From Lachnospiraceae bacterium (GTDB lineage Bacteria > Bacillota > Clostridia > Lachnospirales > Lachnospiraceae), in the NCBI GenBank assembly GCA_024697225.1, contig JAILGA010000097.1:1-44390 (forward strand): a DNA stretch of 44,390 nucleotides, read 5' to 3'. Positions 1-8,040 of this stretch are shown here, one piece after another. The notes under the pieces are model-generated. The model ran no database searches and was not told where the DNA came from. It was given only the letters and a program-made list of their open reading frames with translations. How positions within the stretch are numbered: the first letter of the stretch is position 1; every line of letters begins with the position of its first letter. A program made the position numbers and the translations under genes.

Positions 1-499
1 AGCGCTGAACGATCACTATGACAGGAAGGAACAGGGCGTTGTCGCCGATTACTTCGTCGTCATGGGTTATGACGAGCACTATAAGGGAAGCGAAGAAGCC
101 GGCAGCGTGGCTTCGATAAACTATGTGGATAATGGCATCAGGAGAACAGTCGCCGAGGTTCCCCCGGAGAAGGTGATAGGCGGCATGCCTTTCTATACCA
201 GGGTCTGGGCGACAAAGGACGGAAACGTCGATTCCGATGCTCTCAGCATGAAGAGCGCGAGCGAGTGGGTACAGGAGAGAGGTGTGGAGCTGACCTGGGA
301 TGAAGAGACCTGTCAGAATTACGGCGAGATCACGGACAGCGACGGTACCCTTCGCCAGATTTGGATGGAGGATGCGCAGTCCATAAGCACCAAGATCGCG
401 GTCATGAGAGGCTATGGTATAGCCGGTGTTGCGGCCTGGCAGCTGGGGTTCGAAACACCCGAGATATGGGATGTGATCAGTACCTCATTGACAAATTGA
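1..499 (+). CDS. Glycosyl hydrolase family 18 protein, C-terminal part
   Basis: The reading frame is already open at the left edge, so the start lies outside the window; about 165 codons are visible. The visible part begins near a DYFVVMGYDEHY stretch, which matches the substrate-binding strand of the GH18 barrel (usual form MxYD), and ends in GVAAWQLGFETPEIW, matching the last barrel strand with its conserved Trp. The catalytic DxxDxDxE motif should lie upstream and cannot be seen. GH18 proteins of this kind in spore-forming and related Firmicutes cleave chitin-like or peptidoglycan N-acetylglucosaminyl bonds outside the cell, often with LysM or SH3 domains at the N-terminus; that part is inference here. 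The next gene starts 4 nt after the stop. Confidence 0.8.
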   Translation, partial: ALNDHYDRKEQGVVADYFVVMGYDEHYKGSEEAGSVASINYVDNGIRRTVAEVPPEKVIGGMPFYTRVWATKDGNVDSDALSMKSASEWVQERGVELTWDEETCQNYGEITDSDGTLRQIWMEDAQSISTKIAVMRGYGIAGVAAWQLGFETPEIWDVISTSLTN

Positions 500-503
500 T
501 GAT

Positions 504-1562
504 ATGAAGACTGAAGTTGTAAAGATACGGGAGGATGATGTTCAGACTCCGGAGGGGAGGAGGCTTCTCGAGAGAGCGGGAGAGGTGATAAAGGCCGGCG
601 GCCTTGTGGCATTTCCCACTGAGACCGTATACGGACTTGGGGGTAATGCATTTGATCCTGCCGCATCCGCCAGGATATACGCTGCAAAGGGCAGACCCTC
701 CGATAATCCCCTCATTGTCCACATAGCAGACCTCGATGATCTGACCGGTGTGGCTTCCGAAGTGCCGGATGAGGCCTATGCACTTGCAGAACGTTTCTGG
801 CCGGGGCCTTTGACCATCATTATGAAGAAGAAGCCGGAGCTGCCGGCTGAGACCACCGGTGGACTTGATACGGTGGCTGTGCGCTTCCCGTCGCACAGGA
901 CGGCTCAGGGACTTATAAAAGCAGGAGGCGGTTTTATAGCAGCGCCAAGTGCCAATCTTTCGGGCAGACCTTCGCCCACTGCTGCGGAGCACTGTGTGGA
1001 GGATCTGGACGGCAGAGTGGACATGATAATCGACGGCGGCAGAGTGGGCATCGGCGTTGAATCCAGTATCATAGACATATCCGGCGGGACGCCGGACCTT
1101 TTGCGCCCGGGCTATGTGACAGCATCAATGCTTGCTCGGGTCCTCGGGAAAAAGGTGGAGAAATGCTTCGGTGTCGAAAAAGCGGATGACAGACCCCGCG
1201 CACCGGGAATGAAGTACCGTCACTATGCGCCAAGGGGTGAAATGGTGATGGTAAGGGGCGACAGCGCGGACGTGATCGGATATATAAACGCTGAAGCCTC
1301 AGGAGCTTCGGGAAAAGGCATCCGCACGGCGGTCATCGCATCCGGGAAGACTGCCGGTTTCTATACCTGCGCCGACAGGGTGTATGCCGCGGGAGACAGC
1401 CCGGAGGAGATAGCAGGGAATCTCTTCGGAATACTGAGACAGCTGGATGCGGATTCGATGGAACGTATATTCACCGAGGCTTTTGACGGCGGAGGCGAGC
1501 TCTCCGAGGCGGTGATGAACAGGCTTATAAAGGCGTGCGGCAACAATATTGTGGAGGTGTGA
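504..1562 (+). CDS. sua5: L-threonylcarbamoyladenylate synthase (Sua5/YwlC)
   Basis: Makes threonylcarbamoyl-AMP from threonine, bicarbonate and ATP, the first step of the t6A37 modification of ANN-decoding tRNAs in the cytoplasm. The first 210 residues or so carry the YrdC fold, with FPTETVYGLGG and KGRPSDNPLIVHI as clear signatures and a SANLSGRPSPT segment. The remaining residues form the C-terminal Sua5 domain, joined by a linker with APGMKYRHYAPR. At 352 residues it is the usual length for the two-domain Sua5 type rather than the short TsaC type. It starts 4 nt after the GH18 stop with no strong ribosome site, so coupling to the upstream gene is likely. MtaB, encoded at 31300-32703, acts on the t6A product of this pathway. 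Confidence 0.95.
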   Translation: MKTEVVKIREDDVQTPEGRRLLERAGEVIKAGGLVAFPTETVYGLGGNAFDPAASARIYAAKGRPSDNPLIVHIADLDDLTGVASEVPDEAYALAERFWPGPLTIIMKKKPELPAETTGGLDTVAVRFPSHRTAQGLIKAGGGFIAAPSANLSGRPSPTAAEHCVEDLDGRVDMIIDGGRVGIGVESSIIDISGGTPDLLRPGYVTASMLARVLGKKVEKCFGVEKADDRPRAPGMKYRHYAPRGEMVMVRGDSADVIGYINAEASGASGKGIRTAVIASGKTAGFYTCADRVYAAGDSPEEIAGNLFGILRQLDADSMERIFTEAFDGGGELSEAVMNRLIKACGNNIVEV

Positions 1563-1563
1563 A

Positions 1564-2004
1564 ATGAAAATAGCAATTGCAAGCGATCACGGCGGATATG
1601 ATCTCAAGGAGGCCATCAAGGCTCACCTTAAGGCGAGGGGAGATGAGGTGGAGGATTTCGGCACGGACGATAAGAAGTCCTGCGACTATCCTGATTTCGG
1701 TGCTGCGGCGGCGCGGGCTGTCGCTGACGGAAAATGCGAAAGAGGCATACTGGTGTGTACGACCGGCATCGGGATATCCATTGTGGCGAACAAGATAAAG
1801 GGAGTGCGGTGTGCGCTCCTTTCGGAGACCACATCGGCGAGGCTCACAAGAGAGCACAATGATGCCAATGTGATGGCTCTGGGCGGCGGCTTTACCGGAC
1901 CGCTCCTTGCATGTGAGATAGTGGATGTCTTCCTCGATACGCCATTCTCCGGGGAAGAGAAGCACGTAAGACGCGTTAACAAGATAAAGGAGATCGAGTC
2001 ATAA
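1564..2004 (+). CDS. rpiB: Ribose-5-phosphate isomerase B
   Basis: Interconverts ribose 5-phosphate and ribulose 5-phosphate in the non-oxidative pentose phosphate pathway; the RpiB/LacAB fold is visible from the N-terminal KIAIASDHGGYDLKE. The Cys-containing loop CTTGIGISIVANK matches the catalytic CGTGIG loop of the family, and GVRCAL and REHNDANV follow as expected. I chose the ATG at 1564 rather than the in-frame TTG at 1549 because GGAGGTG at 1553-1559 is well placed for it and the protein then begins exactly at the family N-terminus (146 residues, normal length). The gene follows sua5 by one base and overlaps the deaminase gene by one base, so the genes are probably co-transcribed. Confidence 0.95.
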   Translation: MKIAIASDHGGYDLKEAIKAHLKARGDEVEDFGTDDKKSCDYPDFGAAAARAVADGKCERGILVCTTGIGISIVANKIKGVRCALLSETTSARLTREHNDANVMALGGGFTGPLLACEIVDVFLDTPFSGEEKHVRRVNKIKEIES

Positions 2005-2483
2005 TGAAGAGGGAAGGTTATATCACCTGGGATGAGTATTTCATGGGCGTTGCTGTCCTCTCGGGCTACAGATCCAAGGATCCCAACACACAGGTCGGCT
2101 GCTGCATCGTGAGCAATGACAACAAGATCCTGTCCATGGGCTATAACGGACTTCCGGTGGGCTGCGGTGATGACGACTTTCCATGGGACAGGGAAGGCGA
2201 GATGCTTGATACCAAATATCCTTATGTGGTGCACAGCGAGCTCAATGCTATCCTCAATTACCGCGGCGGCAGTCTCGAGGGAGCAAAGCTGTATGTGTCC
2301 CTTTTTCCGTGCAATGAGTGCGCCAAGGCTATCATACAGGCAGGAATAAAGACGGTGGTCTATGACAGCGATAAATATGCCGCGACGCCGGCGACCCGTG
2401 CGTCGAAAAGGATGTTTGACGCGGCAGGCGTCAGGTACTATCAGTATGAGAGATCGGGAAGGGAAGTGCTGATCACACTGTGA
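2004..2483 (+). CDS. dCMP deaminase (ComEB-like)
   Basis: Zinc-dependent deaminase converting dCMP to dUMP, a route to dTTP. The zinc site is visible as HSELNAI (His ligand and the catalytic Glu) and PCNECAK (two Cys ligands); an N-terminal additional conserved stretch MGVAVLSGYRSKDPNTQVGC is typical of deoxycytidylate deaminases. The 159-residue length is normal. The ATG shares its A with the rpiB stop codon, and the 3' end overlaps the following gene's GTG start by 4 nt, so translation is likely coupled on both sides. Bacillus calls the homologue comEB because of its position in the competence operon; there is no competence gene here, so I infer only nucleotide metabolism. Confidence 0.92.
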   Translation: MKREGYITWDEYFMGVAVLSGYRSKDPNTQVGCCIVSNDNKILSMGYNGLPVGCGDDDFPWDREGEMLDTKYPYVVHSELNAILNYRGGSLEGAKLYVSLFPCNECAKAIIQAGIKTVVYDSDKYAATPATRASKRMFDAAGVRYYQYERSGREVLITL

Positions 2484-3667
2484 GAACAGAGCGCCTTTTC
2501 CTTATAAGCAAGAGGTCTGCGATCTGTACGGCCGCAGGCTTTCTTGCATTTATCCTGCTTTTCGGACAGTGCGTGCAGTATGCTGCCGCCACCGAAAAGA
2601 CCAGGAAGGAGCTTGAGGAGGCGAAGCAGCAGCATGAACAAAGTGTATATGAGCTGTCTGAACAGGAGGACAGCATAAATCAGCTGAACGCGGAGAAAGA
2701 TTCGCTCTTAGGGCAGCTGTCGGATCTGAACACCCAGCTCACGGAGGTCAGTGAATCACTCGAGGAGATCGAGGCGCAGATACATGACAAGGAAGGAGCG
2801 ATATCGGTTGCGGCCGCACAGCTTTCAGAGGCGGAAAAGGTGCGGGATGAACAGTATGCCGCGATGAAAAAGAGGGTTCAGTTCATATATGAGAAACAAA
2901 ATTTCCTCATGACCGATATGCTTTTCGGAAGCAGCAGCTTTGCGGATTTCCTGAATCAGAGCCACTACGTGGCACGTCTTTCCGCATATGATCGAAGGAT
3001 GCTTGAGATCTTTGCGGCAAACGGCGAAAAGATAACAGAGAAAAAGGAACAGCTTGAGCACGACAGAGCGCTGCTTGACGAATACCAGAATAAACAGGAG
3101 GCGGAGCAGAGCCGGGTATCCGGTCTGCTCGACAGTACCGCCGGCAGGATCGCTTCATATGAAGGGCAGATAGATATGGCCGAATCAGTGGCCGATCAGA
3201 TAGCGGAGAGATTAAAAAGGCAGGAGGATGACATCAAACTGCTCGAGGCGAGGCTCGAGGAGGAAAAAAGACTCTCGGCGCTGGCAAAGAAGAGCACATG
3301 GAGAGATATTTCAGGGATATCCTTTGCCGAAGGCGACAGGTATCTGCTGGCCAGCATAATATACTGCGAGGCCGGGGCAGAGCCCTATGACGGCAAGGTG
3401 GCGGTCGGAGCCGTCGTGATCAACCGCGTGCGATCTGGCGTGTTTCCCGATACGGTGGTTGGCGTCATCTATCAGGCGCATCAGTTTACGCCCGTATCTA
3501 CAGGACGGCTGGCATTGGCGCTCGCCGGCTCAAAGGCCACGGAGGATTGCTATAGAGCTGCCGATGAGGCGATGAAGGGATATACAAACGTCGGAAACTG
3601 CGTATATTTCAGAACTCCGGTAAAGGGACTTTCCGGGATCAGTATAGGAGGCCATATCTTCTATTGA
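2480..3667 (+). CDS. Secreted coiled-coil protein with SleB-type cell wall hydrolase domain
   Basis: Probable exported peptidoglycan hydrolase. A basic N-terminus is followed by a hydrophobic stretch and an AAA-type cleavage region near residue 37, consistent with a signal peptide. Residues of roughly 38-265 are rich in Glu, Gln, Lys and Leu with heptad-like spacing, i.e. a long coiled coil resembling those of CwlO/FtsX-activated hydrolases. The last 120 residues are a SleB (hydrolase_2) domain: YLLASIIYCEAGAEPYDGK with the expected catalytic Glu in CEA, and VAVGAVVINRV. SleB domains in Bacillus act in spore cortex lysis, but many clostridial copies are vegetative. The GTG start overlaps the deaminase stop by 4 nt (GTGA). 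Substrate and timing are not visible from sequence. Confidence 0.85.
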   Translation: MRTERLFLISKRSAICTAAGFLAFILLFGQCVQYAAATEKTRKELEEAKQQHEQSVYELSEQEDSINQLNAEKDSLLGQLSDLNTQLTEVSESLEEIEAQIHDKEGAISVAAAQLSEAEKVRDEQYAAMKKRVQFIYEKQNFLMTDMLFGSSSFADFLNQSHYVARLSAYDRRMLEIFAANGEKITEKKEQLEHDRALLDEYQNKQEAEQSRVSGLLDSTAGRIASYEGQIDMAESVADQIAERLKRQEDDIKLLEARLEEEKRLSALAKKSTWRDISGISFAEGDRYLLASIIYCEAGAEPYDGKVAVGAVVINRVRSGVFPDTVVGVIYQAHQFTPVSTGRLALALAGSKATEDCYRAADEAMKGYTNVGNCVYFRTPVKGLSGISIGGHIFY

Positions 3668-3680
3668 CGCGGATCTCCCG

Positions 3681-4169
3681 CTATGGAAGAGAGGATGCGG
3701 CTTCTTCTATCGGACGGGTGAGTTCGTCCAGTCCGCCGTCGTAAATGGTGGTGAGAAGGCTGCTCAGATTCCTTAAGGCGATGGTCATGGTGGCGCTGTC
3801 GATCAGCTTTCCTTCAAAAGCATCCGCCAGCTCGTCGAGATCTACCACGCGTATCGAACTGTCGGGATAGATCACAACATCGGCAAGAAGATCGGTGACC
3901 ACAAGCTTGCCGTCCCTGATCCCTTCGCCGTAATCGACGATATCACAGTACCAGAAACGCGGGGTTTTGTCGTCACGGAGAAACTTGCTGACCTTGTAGC
4001 CCCGATCCAGATAGTAGCATGAAAAACCGCTTGAGAGCGAGGGCTTAGGGTGGATGGCCTGCCAGCCTGTCACGATAATGGAACTGTCCATGTACAGTAT
4101 CCGGTCGTTTTTCAGCAGCAGACATTCGTCGGGGATGATGCGCTTACGGTAAAGGATCAGATCAGCCAA
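3681..4169 (-). CDS. DUF402 domain protein
   Basis: A 162-residue cytoplasmic protein of the DUF402 family. The core is visible as GFSCYYLDRGYKVSKF, FWYCDIVDYGE and LVVTDLLADVVIYPDSSIRVVDLDELADA, whose acidic residues match the metal-binding positions of the family. Characterised DUF402 members are nucleoside diphosphate or nucleotidyl phosphatases (for example FomD-type), so a phosphohydrolase role is possible, but no substrate can be inferred. It starts with TTG at 4169, preceded on the minus strand by GGGAGGG, and an extended -10 box (TGaTATAAT) lies about 35 nt upstream. It is divergent from the membrane protein gene to its right and convergent with the wall hydrolase to its left, with only 13 nt between the stops. 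Confidence 0.8.
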   Translation of the reverse strand: MADLILYRKRIIPDECLLLKNDRILYMDSSIIVTGWQAIHPKPSLSSGFSCYYLDRGYKVSKFLRDDKTPRFWYCDIVDYGEGIRDGKLVVTDLLADVVIYPDSSIRVVDLDELADAFEGKLIDSATMTIALRNLSSLLTTIYDGGLDELTRPIEEAASSLP

Positions 4170-4180
4170 TGGGCCCTCCC

Positions 4181-4209
4181 TTCGAATTAAAGTGTGTTAA
4201 CATTATATC
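4181..4209 (+). promoter_or_regulatory. Candidate promoter of the C39-like membrane protein gene
   Basis: TTCGAA (4181-4186), 17 nt, TATATC (4204-4209). If used, transcription would start at about 4216-4217, which is the A of the proposed ATG, giving a leaderless message; this agrees with the absence of a ribosome site upstream of that ATG. The -35 match is modest. Confidence 0.4.
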
Positions 4210-4210
4210 A
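4202..4210 (-). promoter_or_regulatory. Extended -10 promoter of the DUF402 gene
   Basis: On the minus strand the bases read TGaTATAAT, a perfect -10 hexamer with an extended TG motif; no good -35 is present at 17 nt, as is common for extended -10 promoters. It overlaps the -10 region of the divergent gene on the plus strand. Confidence 0.55.
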
Positions 4211-4216
4211 CAGAAT

Positions 4217-6793
4217 ATGAAAAAACTTGTACTTAAAACAATATATATTGCGATAGTGTTCGTTGTTGCACTCGTTTTGTTCGGCAGGATCGTGGGCTCT
4301 GATGAGAGCACGGATTCCGACGTGATGGACAGCCCGCGCCTTCCGCTGATAAGACTGATGCTCCGGGACGGCAGCGAGGCGATGACCCTGCGCGGCTATA
4401 AAGGGAATATGGACATCCGCTCGATGCGCGGAGGTCTTTTTCCTGTGAGCCCGGACCGGGGTGTGATGCTTCGGCTCGAGACCTACGGCGAGAATGTGGG
4501 TGAATTGTATTATGAGATCCGCGACATCGCAGGAGGCGATCTGATCGAAAAGACGGACATGGAGCTGTCATGGAACGATTCGCGCGACATGGCCGGGGCA
4601 AGGATCACGCTTAAGGATCTCGTGGACGCGGAGACCGAGTATATGCTGGTGATCGTGGCGAACGTGGGAGGCGTGCCCGTAAACTACTATTCGCGTGTGA
4701 TCGTAACCTCGTCGGGGACAGTGGATTTCGCTTCAGAGGCGGTGGAGTTTGCGCGGGTTTTCAGTGAGAAGACCTTTGACGGCGGCGACCGGGACTTTAT
4801 AGTTCCCTACCTCGAATCCGACAGGAGCGGAGATAATACCACTTTTGCCCGCGTCAATATTCATTCCTCCTTTTCACAGGTTGCGTGGGGCGAATTACCC
4901 ATTGTGGCGCATGATAAGCCCAGGGCCTCCCTCGGTGATATAAGGGGCGATATTGTCACCGTGAATGTTGAAAACAAGGTGATGATGAAGTCGGATGCGG
5001 ATCCGGACAGACATCTTGAATATGATGTCAGGGAAACCTTCCGGCTGAGACAGGGCAGGGACAGGATATACCTGCTGGGATACGACAGATACTGCAATTA
5101 CAGATTCCCCGGCAGCGCCGAGGATTTCGGTTCCGATATGATAGAGCTGGGCATCGGCGATGAGAATGTTCCGTTCCTTGAAAATGAAGACGGAAGTGTG
5201 TTCGCCTTTGCAAGCGGCGACAAGGTATTCTGTTTCAAAAAGGACACAGGGGAACTGATAGTGCTCTTTGGATTTGAAGACGGGGAGAACACCGATGAGA
5301 GGAGTGTATACAACGGACATAAGTATCATATTCTCAATGTCGACGACAAGGGCAATGTCAGTTTTATAGTTTACGGTTATATGAACAGAGGTATTCATGA
5401 GGGACTTGTGGGAGTTGCCCTGTTTGACTATGACGCATCCATTAAAGAAGTCAGTGAAAAGAATTTTCTCCCTGTCGATGTGTCACCCGAGATACTTATG
5501 GCACAGGTTGACAGGATGTCATATGCGGGCGGGGACGGCAAGCTCTATCTGATGCTGGGGGATGATGTGGTATGCATGGACCCGGAGGAGGGACAGCTTA
5601 GGGGACTCGTTGAGGATGCCGCAAAAGCTGTGAGCTTCCGTTCTGTCTCGGGGGAACTCTTTGCCTGGTCGACGGATGACGGGATAAATCTGCTGAAGCT
5701 GGATTCGGGTGACGCAAGCAGGATAGATCCTGATCCCGGAACCATGCTTATTCCTCTCGGGTTCATGCAGGAAGATCTGGTCTATGGTGTCGTGGCGAGA
5801 GAGGATATAAAAAAGGATCAGGCGGGAAATGAGGTCTATGCGATGTCATCCGTGAAGATACGTGATGTGGCGGGTAATATTCTGGAAAACTACACCTCTG
5901 AAGGGCGTTTTGTGGTTTCGGCCGAGATCGATGATATGATCATAAGACTCGACAGAGTGACATATAATGAGACAACGGGGTTTTACGAGGAAAGCGAAAA
6001 GGACCAGATAGTCAATACTCTTGAGAGCAGGGAAAGAGTCAACAGAGTGCTGACTGCGACATCGGATATATGGGAAAGGATAGTCGAGATAAACTACGGG
6101 AAAGATTATGATCATTCGGCCATAAGAGTGGTAAGACCCACGCTCTTTCTGCCGGATCCGGAAAACGGCGGGGAGACGGCGGGCATGGATGAAGGGATAT
6201 GCCGGATCAGCGGATTCTATGTCTATTCCAATTCAGGCTCGGTTGAGCAAATATGCGCCGATGAGGCTGATGCCGTGACCTTTGCCGATGATCTGGGATC
6301 AGTGGTAACAGATGCGTCCGGCAGGACGGTATGGGAGAGAAGGAGCATGCTTGCCAGGAATCAGATCATGTCCGTCACTTCTTCCGCACAGAATGCGGAG
6401 TTTGATACCGATTCGTCAGCTGCGCGCTGTATGAGCCTTGTGCTTGAGCAGAGGGGCATCAACCGTGATGTTACGGAGCTTATGAATGACGGCTTTTCAC
6501 TGTCAGAGATCCTTGAGATGTCCCTTTCGGGCTGCAGGGCCCTGACGCTGACGGGCTGTGATGCGGCTGCCATGCTTTACTATGTGAACATGGACATACC
6601 TGTACTGGTGTCAATGAAGGACGGTTCCGCAATGCTGTTTATCGGCTTCAATGATTCTGAGTTCGTTGTGGTTGACCCGATGCGCGAAAAAAATGAGCGC
6701 GTATACAAGATAACGCGCTCACAGGGTACCAGGATGTTTGCGGAGAACGGAAACCGCTTTCTCGCGTATTACAGCGGTTCACCGGCGGTATAG
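4217..6793 (+). CDS. Membrane-anchored extracytoplasmic protein with degenerate C39-like C-terminal domain
   Basis: Unrecognised large protein, about 858 residues from the ATG at 4217. That start puts MKKLVLK directly before one hydrophobic segment (IYIAIVFVVALVLFG), so the protein is probably a signal-anchored, outward-facing protein; the open frame extends upstream to 4169 but the added residues are unlike a protein N-terminus. The middle 600 residues alternate short beta-strands and Asp/Gly turns with no motif I can name, possibly propeller-like. The last 140 residues resemble a C39-type bacteriocin-processing peptidase: a Cys in AARCMSLVLEQRG (codon 6428), then DIPVLVSM, SAMLFIGF and EFVVVDPM. 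The position normally holding the catalytic His is Met (codon 6632), so it is probably not an active peptidase. The last 25 nt overlap the convergent PRPP synthetase gene. Confidence 0.7.
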   Translation: MKKLVLKTIYIAIVFVVALVLFGRIVGSDESTDSDVMDSPRLPLIRLMLRDGSEAMTLRGYKGNMDIRSMRGGLFPVSPDRGVMLRLETYGENVGELYYEIRDIAGGDLIEKTDMELSWNDSRDMAGARITLKDLVDAETEYMLVIVANVGGVPVNYYSRVIVTSSGTVDFASEAVEFARVFSEKTFDGGDRDFIVPYLESDRSGDNTTFARVNIHSSFSQVAWGELPIVAHDKPRASLGDIRGDIVTVNVENKVMMKSDADPDRHLEYDVRETFRLRQGRDRIYLLGYDRYCNYRFPGSAEDFGSDMIELGIGDENVPFLENEDGSVFAFASGDKVFCFKKDTGELIVLFGFEDGENTDERSVYNGHKYHILNVDDKGNVSFIVYGYMNRGIHEGLVGVALFDYDASIKEVSEKNFLPVDVSPEILMAQVDRMSYAGGDGKLYLMLGDDVVCMDPEEGQLRGLVEDAAKAVSFRSVSGELFAWSTDDGINLLKLDSGDASRIDPDPGTMLIPLGFMQEDLVYGVVAREDIKKDQAGNEVYAMSSVKIRDVAGNILENYTSEGRFVVSAEIDDMIIRLDRVTYNETTGFYEESEKDQIVNTLESRERVNRVLTATSDIWERIVEINYGKDYDHSAIRVVRPTLFLPDPENGGETAGMDEGICRISGFYVYSNSGSVEQICADEADAVTFADDLGSVVTDASGRTVWERRSMLARNQIMSVTSSAQNAEFDTDSSAARCMSLVLEQRGINRDVTELMNDGFSLSEILEMSLSGCRALTLTGCDAAAMLYYVNMDIPVLVSMKDGSAMLFIGFNDSEFVVVDPMREKNERVYKITRSQGTRMFAENGNRFLAYYSGSPAV

Positions 6794-7959
6794 CGCTCAA
6801 CAAAGCTGTTTATCCTCTCCACGGGGTTCAGCAGGTCGCTTATGGAGGCGTCATGGTTGAGCGTATCGATCAGATAGGCTATATACTTGCTCATGTCACA
6901 GCTTATATACCACTCTCTTGAAAGGAGCTCCGGCGACTGATAGGTGAGATTGGTGGTCAGGAGTCTCTCTATCAGTCCTTTGTTATAGGCTTCGTCAAAG
7001 GGAGCAAGGCCCGCGGTGAACAGACCGAAGGTTGAGAATACGAAAATCCGCCCGGCCTTCCTGGCTTTAAGGGCTCCGGCTACTTCGATGATGCTCTCTC
7101 CCGATGATATCATGTCATCGATTATGATCACATCCTTCCCGTCGAGCGGCGCGCCGAGGAATTCGTGCGCCAGTATGGGATTCCGGCCGTCAACAACCCT
7201 TGTATAATCCCTGCGCTTATAGAACATGCCCACATCGAGGCCGAGCACGCTTCCCAGATAGACTGCCCGGTTCATGCCGCCTTCATCCGGACTTATGACC
7301 ATCATGTGATCCGAATCTATCTTCAGTCCCTTTACGTTGAGAAGAAGGCCTTTTATGAACTGGTAGGAGGTCCTTACAGTCTCAAAGCCGTGCAGAGGGA
7401 TCGCGTTCTGCACTCTGGCGTCATGCGCTTCAAATGTGATAATATTATCGACTCCCATGCGCACCAGTTCCTGAAGGGCAAGGGCGCAGTCGAGTGATTC
7501 CCTTGAGGTGCGTTTGTGCTGCCTTGATTCATACAAAAACGGCATTATCACCGTGATCCTTCTGGCTTTTCCGCCGACAGCGGCGATTATACGTTTGAGG
7601 TCCTGGTAGTGATCGTCGGGCGACATGTGGTTTTCCATTCCGAAAAGTCTGTAAGTGAGACTGTAGTTGGTGACATCGACCAGAATATAGAGGTCGTCGC
7701 CGCGCACGGACTGATTGATCACGCCTTTGGCTTCACCTGTGCCGAAGCGCGGTGCATCCGCGCTGAGCAGATAAGTAGCTCTCTCATAGCCGGTGAAAGC
7801 AAGACTGCCCTTGTGTTCGTTTTCGCGTTCCGAGCGCCATCTGACCAGATATTTGTCAACAAGTTCGCCAAGCTGTCTGCATCCGCTCATGGCGATAAGC
7901 CCGAGACTGCCGACGGGGATGGTCTCCAGATTTCTCTTTTCCTCTCTGTTCTTAGGCAT
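6769..7959 (-). CDS. prs: Ribose-phosphate pyrophosphokinase, long form
   Basis: Makes phosphoribosyl pyrophosphate from ribose 5-phosphate and ATP, feeding purine, pyrimidine, His and Trp synthesis. The family core is clear: MPFLYESRQHKR (ATP-binding flexible loop region), ITFEAHDARVQNAIP (counterpart of the DLHA segment), VISPDEGGMNRA, and the PRPP-binding loop VIIIDDMISSGES at residues 277-289. At 396 residues it is about 80 longer than the usual class I enzyme; the extra length is mainly an N-terminal extension plus a C-terminal tail, a form I associate with Lachnospiraceae-type clostridia. An AGAGGAGAG ribosome site precedes the ATG. It lies 81 nt after the helicase loader gene on the same strand and may be the end of the dnaD-loader transcript. 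Confidence 0.9.
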   Translation of the reverse strand: MPKNREEKRNLETIPVGSLGLIAMSGCRQLGELVDKYLVRWRSERENEHKGSLAFTGYERATYLLSADAPRFGTGEAKGVINQSVRGDDLYILVDVTNYSLTYRLFGMENHMSPDDHYQDLKRIIAAVGGKARRITVIMPFLYESRQHKRTSRESLDCALALQELVRMGVDNIITFEAHDARVQNAIPLHGFETVRTSYQFIKGLLLNVKGLKIDSDHMMVISPDEGGMNRAVYLGSVLGLDVGMFYKRRDYTRVVDGRNPILAHEFLGAPLDGKDVIIIDDMISSGESIIEVAGALKARKAGRIFVFSTFGLFTAGLAPFDEAYNKGLIERLLTTNLTYQSPELLSREWYISCDMSKYIAYLIDTLNHDASISDLLNPVERINSFVERYTAGEPL

Positions 7960-8040
7960 CTTTGCTCTCCTCTGTCAGTTACTGTTTATATGTGATATGT
8001 ATTCAGCCTGTACCTTATTCCGCTCTATCTGTTACGCGCT

